Below are positions 13,876 to 17,039 of a stretch of DNA of 17,039 nucleotides, in pieces. Origin of the DNA: TCS-49 sp964442515 (GTDB taxonomy: Bacteria > Campylobacterota > Campylobacteria > Campylobacterales > Sulfurovaceae). Numbering within the stretch: the stretch's first letter is position 1; each line of letters starts with the position of its first letter. The position numbers and the translations under genes are program-made. The stretch covers positions 1 through 17,039 of the forward strand of contig CAYUAC010000034.1 of assembly GCA_964442515.1 (NCBI GenBank), in the 5' to 3' direction. The notes below the pieces were generated by a model. The model had not been told where the DNA came from, made no database searches, and saw only the letters and a program-made list of their open reading frames with translations.

Positions 13876-14685
13876 ATGAAAATTACAACCGTTCAAACCC
13901 CGGTCGGAGAAAACGCCGTGGAAAAAAATTATACCAAAATAGAAGAAGCGATTACCCGTGCCGCGGCCTGTGACAGCGATCTGGTCGTTTTTCCCGAAGC
14001 CTGTCTCAGCGGCTACGTGTATGCAAGCAGGCAGGAGGTGGCGGCCAACGCATTTTTCGCAAATGATGTCGTTCTTTTGCGCCTGCATGACCTGTGCCGC
14101 CGCAAAAATATCTGCGCACTGGTTGGCTACTTTGAAAAAGAGGGGACAAAGCTTTTTAATACGGTCGAGCTTTTTGGCGCAAACACAAGCGCCAAATACA
14201 GAAAGATCCATCTGCCCAGACTTGGCGGCGACCGCTTTTGTGACAGCGGTGATCTCGGATTTGTCAATTTTGAATTACAAGGTATCAATATCGGTCTTAA
14301 CCTGTGCTATGACCTGCGCTTTTGTGAAGCGGCGAGGGTTTGCGGGCTGCAGGGGGCGGATTTGATCATTATTCCCACAAACGAACCGGTGCAGGCGTAC
14401 AAACTGTATGAACTGCTGCTGCCTGCCAGAGCGTTTGAAAACGGGGTGTACTGTCTGTGGGTCAACCGTGTGGGCCAAAGCCGGGGGTATGAGTTTTTCG
14501 GTAAAAGTTCGCTGATCAATCCTGAGGGTGAAGTGGTCTTTGCGCTTGGTGAGCATGAGTGCAGCAGGGATCATACCCTGCATGTAGGCAAAAGCAGGCG
14601 TAAAGCCTTTGTCAAAGACGAGTATGAAATCGATCTGTTTGCCCACAGATCGCCGGGGAATTACGGGGCGATCTGTAAAAAATAA
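13876..14685 (+). CDS. Carbon-nitrogen hydrolase (nitrilase superfamily)
   Basis: A 269-residue cytoplasmic amidohydrolase. The Glu-Lys-Cys catalytic triad is complete: E41 in VVFPEACLSGY, K110 in KYRKIHLP and C144 in GLNLCYDLRF. Amide hydrolysis is therefore supported, but the substrate is not. Candidates in this superfamily include omega-amidase, N-carbamoylputrescine amidase, deaminated-glutathione amidase and aliphatic amidases; I cannot separate these by eye. The Cys-flanking sequence CYDLRF is shared by Nit1/Nit2-type omega-amidase or amidase branches. It is divergent from the DUF3365 gene across 79 nt. Its stop codon directly abuts the stop of the convergent dehydrogenase gene with no base between. 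Confidence 0.88.
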   Translation: MKITTVQTPVGENAVEKNYTKIEEAITRAAACDSDLVVFPEACLSGYVYASRQEVAANAFFANDVVLLRLHDLCRRKNICALVGYFEKEGTKLFNTVELFGANTSAKYRKIHLPRLGGDRFCDSGDLGFVNFELQGINIGLNLCYDLRFCEAARVCGLQGADLIIIPTNEPVQAYKLYELLLPARAFENGVYCLWVNRVGQSRGYEFFGKSSLINPEGEVVFALGEHECSRDHTLHVGKSRRKAFVKDEYEIDLFAHRSPGNYGAICKK

Positions 14686-15534
14686 TCAGGTAAAAAGCTT
14701 GTAAACGGAACTGAAATCCTTTTGGCCCTCACCCTGTTTTTTCATCTGGGAAAACAACTCTTTTGGCACCGCCGCGCTGTAAAGCGGGCGGTCCATACTG
14801 TAGGCCAGATCCTGCAGGTTGTGCAAATCTTTATTGATTGCCGCGTTTGAGAAATGGGGATCAAAATCCTCCTCGATCAGTTTTTGGGTCTTGGCTGTAA
14901 GCACCAGCGACTGGCCGCCGCCGGCACCCAGGATCTCTAACGCTTTTGATTTGTCGATATCACATGCTTCTCCCAGAGCCGTACACTCGGCGATGGTAGC
15001 CATAAAGGAGCCAAGGCAGAGATTGTTGATCAGTTTCATCTTGGTTGCCGCCCCGGGCTGTGGCAGGTGAAAGATATCATCGGCGATATCACTCAAAAGC
15101 GCTTGGTTGTTTTCATGCACCTCCTGTCTGCCGGAGGTGACGACGGTGAGCACTCCTTTCAAAGCGGGGCCGACACTGCCGTATACGGGGCATTCCAGAT
15201 ACGATGCGCCCTGCGCGGCGAGGGTTTCGTGAAAAGCCGGGACTTTTTCAAAGTGGTGCGTCGTAAGGTCGATGATCGTTTTGCCCTTTATATCAGCAGC
15301 CAGCAGTCCGTCATCGTTATGCAGCACTTCTTCAACCGCGTCTGAGTCAAAAAGACAGATCATGATGGTATCGCATTGCTTTGCAAGCTCTTTTGGAGTC
15401 TTAGCATACGCAAAGCCGCTCTGGCGGGCCTTGTCTGTAGACCTGTTGTAGAGCACAAGTTCTCTGCCCTGCTGATGCAGGCGCTTTACGATAGCGCTTC
15501 CAAGATTGCCAAGTCCGATAAATCCAATTGCCAT
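14686..15534 (-). CDS. NAD(P)-dependent beta-hydroxyacid dehydrogenase (HIBADH/glyoxylate reductase type)
   Basis: A 282-residue soluble oxidoreductase of the 3-hydroxyisobutyrate dehydrogenase superfamily. The N-terminal Rossmann motif is GFIGLGNLGSAI (4-15), and NRSTDK (30-35) after the second strand hints at NADP preference. The substrate-binding segment is LECPVYGSVGPALKG (113-127), where most relatives have DAPVSGG. The catalytic lysine is probably K167 in KMKLINN (165-171). The C-terminal EGQKDFSSVYKLF matches the family's closing motif. Succinic semialdehyde or glyoxylate reduction, or a beta-hydroxyacid oxidation, is plausible; the exact substrate is unknown. AAAGGAA precedes the ATG at 15534. 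It is divergent from trxC across a 118-nt spacer. Confidence 0.87.
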   Translation of the reverse strand: MAIGFIGLGNLGSAIVKRLHQQGRELVLYNRSTDKARQSGFAYAKTPKELAKQCDTIMICLFDSDAVEEVLHNDDGLLAADIKGKTIIDLTTHHFEKVPAFHETLAAQGASYLECPVYGSVGPALKGVLTVVTSGRQEVHENNQALLSDIADDIFHLPQPGAATKMKLINNLCLGSFMATIAECTALGEACDIDKSKALEILGAGGGQSLVLTAKTQKLIEEDFDPHFSNAAINKDLHNLQDLAYSMDRPLYSAAVPKELFSQMKKQGEGQKDFSSVYKLFT

Positions 15535-15555
15535 AAACGGTTCCTTTTTAATTTA

Positions 15556-15561
15556 ATTATA
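15556..15561 (-). promoter_or_regulatory. -10 box for the dehydrogenase gene
   Basis: A perfect TATAAT on the minus strand about 22 nt upstream of the ATG at 15534, with AAAGGAA in the leader. Confidence 0.45.
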
Positions 15562-15615
15562 CAATCATATGCTTTTACTTTGCAAGTGCAGGCAGGAAAG
15601 CAACAAGTGCTTGTA

Positions 15616-15624
15616 TGGTATAAT
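15616..15624 (+). promoter_or_regulatory. Extended -10 promoter for trxC
   Basis: TGGTATAAT is a perfect extended -10. A start near 15631 gives a leader of about 22 nt that contains AAAGGAG ahead of the trxC ATG. It is divergent from the dehydrogenase promoter. Confidence 0.55.
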
Positions 15625-15652
15625 TTACATATACAGACAAAAAGGAGTAGTG

Positions 15653-16075
15653 ATGAAAGTTATCTGTCCGCATTGTCTCAGCATCAACAACGTGCCCTAT
15701 AAACAAAGCTATAAAAAAGCTAACTGCGGTAAATGCAAACGCTCACTGCTGGAGACAAAACCCATTGAAGCGTCGGCATCGGATTTTGACAAAATCTTAG
15801 CCAACAGTGATATCCCCGTAATCGTAGATTTTTGGGCACCCTGGTGCGGTCCATGCAAAATGATGGCACCCGTTTTTGAGAAAACGGCAGCACACTTTCC
15901 TCTTAAGGCTGCCTTTGTCAAAGTCAATACCGAAAACGAGCAAAACCTGGCCGCACGCTTTGGCATACGGGGCATCCCGACACTGGCGGTATTTAAAAAC
16001 GCCAAAGAAGTTGAACGCACTTCCGGCGCGATGGATGAAAATGGCCTCAAATCGTTTGTGCAGCGGTTTGTGTGA
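15653..16075 (+). CDS. trxC: Thioredoxin 2 (zinc-binding N-terminus)
   Basis: A 140-residue cytoplasmic disulfide reductase, nearly the length of E. coli TrxC (139). The N-terminus carries two CxxC pairs (C5/C8 and C25/C28) that bind zinc, as in TrxC. The thioredoxin fold follows with VDFWAPWCGPC (active-site cysteines C65 and C68) and the cis-proline motif RGIPTLAVF. An in-frame ATG at 15569 exists, but AAAGGAG sits just before the ATG at 15653 and the family begins there, so the later start is taken. The gene ends where the accessory segment begins: within about 25 nt downstream a recombinase remnant starts. Confidence 0.95.
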   Translation: MKVICPHCLSINNVPYKQSYKKANCGKCKRSLLETKPIEASASDFDKILANSDIPVIVDFWAPWCGPCKMMAPVFEKTAAHFPLKAAFVKVNTENEQNLAARFGIRGIPTLAVFKNAKEVERTSGAMDENGLKSFVQRFV

Positions 16076-16096
16076 AACAATACGCCGAAACTGTGT

Positions 16097-16191
16097 AGGA
16101 TGCAACGGTTTATGAACCATAAGGAGATCAAAACTACATTGCAGTATGCAAAGCTTGCACCGGATGCTGTAAAGATGCAATGAAAAACTGA
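16097..16191 (+). pseudogene. 3' remnant of a tyrosine recombinase (integrase)
   Basis: Read in the frame of the ATG at 16112, this encodes RMQRFMNHKEIKTTLQYAK followed by LAPDAVK. This is the typical end of tyrosine recombinases (LxHKxIkTTxxYAhLaP), including the catalytic tyrosine in QYAK. A one-base deletion near 16171-16174 then shifts the frame; in the next frame DAMKN and a TGA stop at 16189-16191 complete the usual C-terminus. Everything upstream (the Arg-His-Arg part of the catalytic domain) is missing, and trxC begins to read out only about 20 nt before. It is non-functional and most likely the relic of an integrated mobile element that also carried the adjacent toxin-antitoxin genes. 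Confidence 0.72.
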
Positions 16192-16195
16192 TATC

Positions 16196-16225
16196 TTGAC
16201 AAAAATATATCTTAGAGGATATAAT
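16196..16225 (+). promoter_or_regulatory. Sigma70 promoter and putative HigA operator of the toxin-antitoxin operon
   Basis: TTGACA (16196-16201), an 18-nt spacer and TATAAT (16220-16225) form a near-consensus promoter, unlike the -35-less promoters elsewhere in the window. The inverted repeat TATATC (16206-16211) / GATATA (16218-16223), with a 6-nt spacer, overlaps the -10 box and is a reasonable operator for the antitoxin. The predicted start is at about 16232, on the toxin ATG itself. Confidence 0.6.
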
Positions 16226-16230
16226 ACACA

Positions 16231-16584
16231 ATGCCACATGAAGACTGGAGTATTAATTACTATAAGAGCCATAACGGCAAAGAACCGGTCAAACAATGGA
16301 TAGACAAAGATTTGGCCGTAAGCGCTAAAGCAAAATTGTTTAAAGCATTTGAGCTGTTGCAAAAACACGGGATAGATTTAGGTATGCCCTATGTCAAACC
16401 GATACGCTCAAAGCTTTATGAACTTAGGGTCAAAGATCAAAACGGTATATACAGGGTTTTATATTTTGCAAATACCGGCAAAGAATTTATATTGCTGCAT
16501 GGATTTACAAAGAAAACCAATAAAACCCCCAAGCAAGACATAGAGATTGCTCTAAAAAGAAAAAAGGAGTTTAGCAATGGATGA
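16231..16584 (+). CDS. higB: RelE/ParE-superfamily toxin, HigB (phage Gp49-like) type
   Basis: A 117-residue basic protein, probably a ribosome-dependent mRNA endonuclease. The second half (SKLYELRV, GIYRVLYF, EFILLHGFTKKTNKTP) is the characteristic core of the Gp49-like/HigB family, with basic residues R436-region equivalents near the C-terminus that are usual for catalysis in RelE-fold toxins. The order toxin-then-antitoxin fits higBA. It overlaps the antitoxin gene by 8 nt. No Shine-Dalgarno precedes the ATG at 16231, and the promoter's predicted start coincides with it, so the toxin message may be leaderless and poorly translated. It lies right after the recombinase remnant and looks A/T-richer than the neighbouring genes, which suggests acquisition by transfer. 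Confidence 0.88.
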   Translation: MPHEDWSINYYKSHNGKEPVKQWIDKDLAVSAKAKLFKAFELLQKHGIDLGMPYVKPIRSKLYELRVKDQNGIYRVLYFANTGKEFILLHGFTKKTNKTPKQDIEIALKRKKEFSNG

Positions 16585-16849
16585 TTTTCAAAAGCATCTG
16601 CAGGAAAGCTTGCAAGATCCTGCCTTTAAAGAGGAGTATGAAAAGCAAGATATCAGATTTCGTGTAATAGATATGTTTATTACATTGAGAAACAACTACA
16701 AGCTTACCCAAAAGCAGCTGGCCGAAAAGATCGGAACTACACAAGCAGTTATCTCCAGAATTGAAAAAGGTAATGTAAACGTGAGTTTGGATTTTTTAAA
16801 CAAAACAGCAAAAGCCTTTGGGAAAAAGCTTGATTTGAATTTGAGTTGA
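16577..16849 (+). CDS. higA: XRE-family antitoxin, HigA type
   Basis: A 90-residue antitoxin and probable autorepressor. The XRE helix-turn-helix spans about residues 42-65 (LTQKQLAEKIGTTQAVIS and the following RIEKGN), and the last 20 residues (LNKTAKAFGKKLDLNLS) match the common ending of HigA-type proteins. The N-terminal 30 residues are charged and probably contact the toxin. The ATG at 16577 has AAAAGGAG about 8 nt upstream, a much stronger ribosome site than the toxin's. That would favour antitoxin excess. It overlaps higB by 8 nt. Confidence 0.9.
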   Translation: MDDFQKHLQESLQDPAFKEEYEKQDIRFRVIDMFITLRNNYKLTQKQLAEKIGTTQAVISRIEKGNVNVSLDFLNKTAKAFGKKLDLNLS

Positions 16850-16862
16850 GTTAAGATTGAAA

Positions 16863-16914
16863 GTAACAAAAACGAAAAAAGCTACGTTTTTCTATCTTGT
16901 TTCTCATTTGTTAC
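16863..16914. repeat. Nested inverted repeats downstream of higA (possible terminator)
   Basis: GTAACAAA (16863-16870) and TTTGTTAC (16907-16914) form a perfect 8-bp outer repeat. Inside, AAAAACG (16868-16874) and CGTTTTT (16885-16891) form a 7-bp stem. The stems are A/T-rich, with a T-run at the end of the inner arm. This could end transcription from higBA and, in the other direction, from the tRNA, but the predicted strength is low. Confidence 0.35.
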
Positions 16915-16991
16915 ACAAAATGTTTCACAGCTAGTATCGTGATAGATTAAAAAGTCGTCTATGTAACTATTTTTGGGGGTTTCTGAAAATG

Positions 16992-17039
16992 TGGCCGGGA
17001 GACAGGGATTCGAACCCTGGGAGGTATGACCCTCGCTGG
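16992..17039 (-). tRNA. tRNA with long variable arm, probably tRNA-Ser (3' half; rest beyond window)
   Basis: On the minus strand the segment shows CCAGC (3' side of the anticodon stem), a long variable arm with a GAGG/CCTC hairpin, a T-arm CAGGG-TTCGAAT-CCCTG, the acceptor 3' strand TCTCCCG, discriminator G and encoded CCA. A long variable arm together with a G discriminator points to serine (leucine and tyrosine tRNAs usually have A). The anticodon is outside the window, so the isoacceptor cannot be given. A selenocysteine tRNA is less likely because the acceptor plus T-stem sums to 12, not 13, base pairs. Confidence 0.75.

Noticed and set aside
16076..16230. An att repeat of the tRNA 3' end near the recombinase remnant
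   Set aside because: I looked for a copy of the T-arm/acceptor sequence in this interval and saw none. The other end of any element may lie outside the window.
15709..16368. A 219-codon minus-strand open frame across trxC and the start of higB
   Set aside because: It is antisense to trxC, the recombinase remnant and higB, with no family resemblance. The plus-strand genes explain the sequence better.
16992..17039. selC (tRNA-Sec) as identity of the partial tRNA
   Set aside because: The long variable arm fits, but the T-stem of 5 bp plus the 7-bp acceptor gives 12 rather than the 13 base pairs of bacterial tRNA-Sec. The anticodon is not visible, so it cannot be fully excluded.
1..17039. CRISPR arrays, insertion sequences or rRNA
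   Set aside because: No regularly spaced repeats, transposase genes, terminal inverted repeats or rRNA segments were seen on either strand.

Overview
The window looks like chromosomal DNA of a Campylobacterota (epsilonproteobacterial) species, more like the free-living Sulfurimonas/Sulfuricurvum/Sulfurovum type than a pathogen. This is inferred from gene content and signals, not from a database search. The clues are a remote, Helicobacter-type CheZ directly upstream of a U32-family gene, a glutamine synthetase that lacks the adenylylation tyrosine, and recurrent extended -10 promoters (TGNTATAAT-like) without a clear -35. A run of ten N at 11588-11597 shows that this is a scaffolded draft or metagenome assembly.

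Layout. 1-2393 (minus strand): cheZ, trhP and a truncated purE, transcribed leftward. 2503-5329 (plus): a PHP-type histidinol-phosphatase, glutamine synthetase (glnA) and an overlapping rnhB. 5347-5526 (minus): two identical tRNA-Glu(TTC) genes. 5610-8687 (plus): an uncharacterised lipoprotein, endonuclease IV (nfo) and an AAA ATPase with an unusual Walker B. 8769-9878 (plus): a KamA-family radical SAM enzyme whose substrate residues do not fit lysine. 9890-11053 (minus): a DUF1622 membrane protein followed by an M48 lipoprotein protease. 11171-13240 (plus): typA/bipA (broken by the N gap) and a small J-domain protein. 13242-13796 (minus): a secreted mono-haem DUF3365 protein. 13876-14685 (plus): a nitrilase-superfamily amidohydrolase. 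14686-15534 (minus): a 3-hydroxyisobutyrate-dehydrogenase-like reductase. 15653-16075 (plus): trxC.

The right end, from about 16076, is accessory in character. It holds the frameshifted 3' tail of a tyrosine recombinase, an intact higB-higA-type toxin-antitoxin pair behind a near-consensus sigma70 promoter, and the 3' half of a tRNA-Ser-like gene running off the window. I read this as the footprint of a decayed integrative element of which the addiction module survives.

Most of the window is housekeeping: purine, histidine and glutamine synthesis, DNA repair, translation and tRNA modification, redox and chemotaxis. I did not find a complete, convincing undescribed multi-gene system. The most interesting leads are the KamA-like enzyme with altered substrate residues, the element footprint with its possibly leaderless toxin gene, and the AAA ATPase with an Asn-Glu Walker B.
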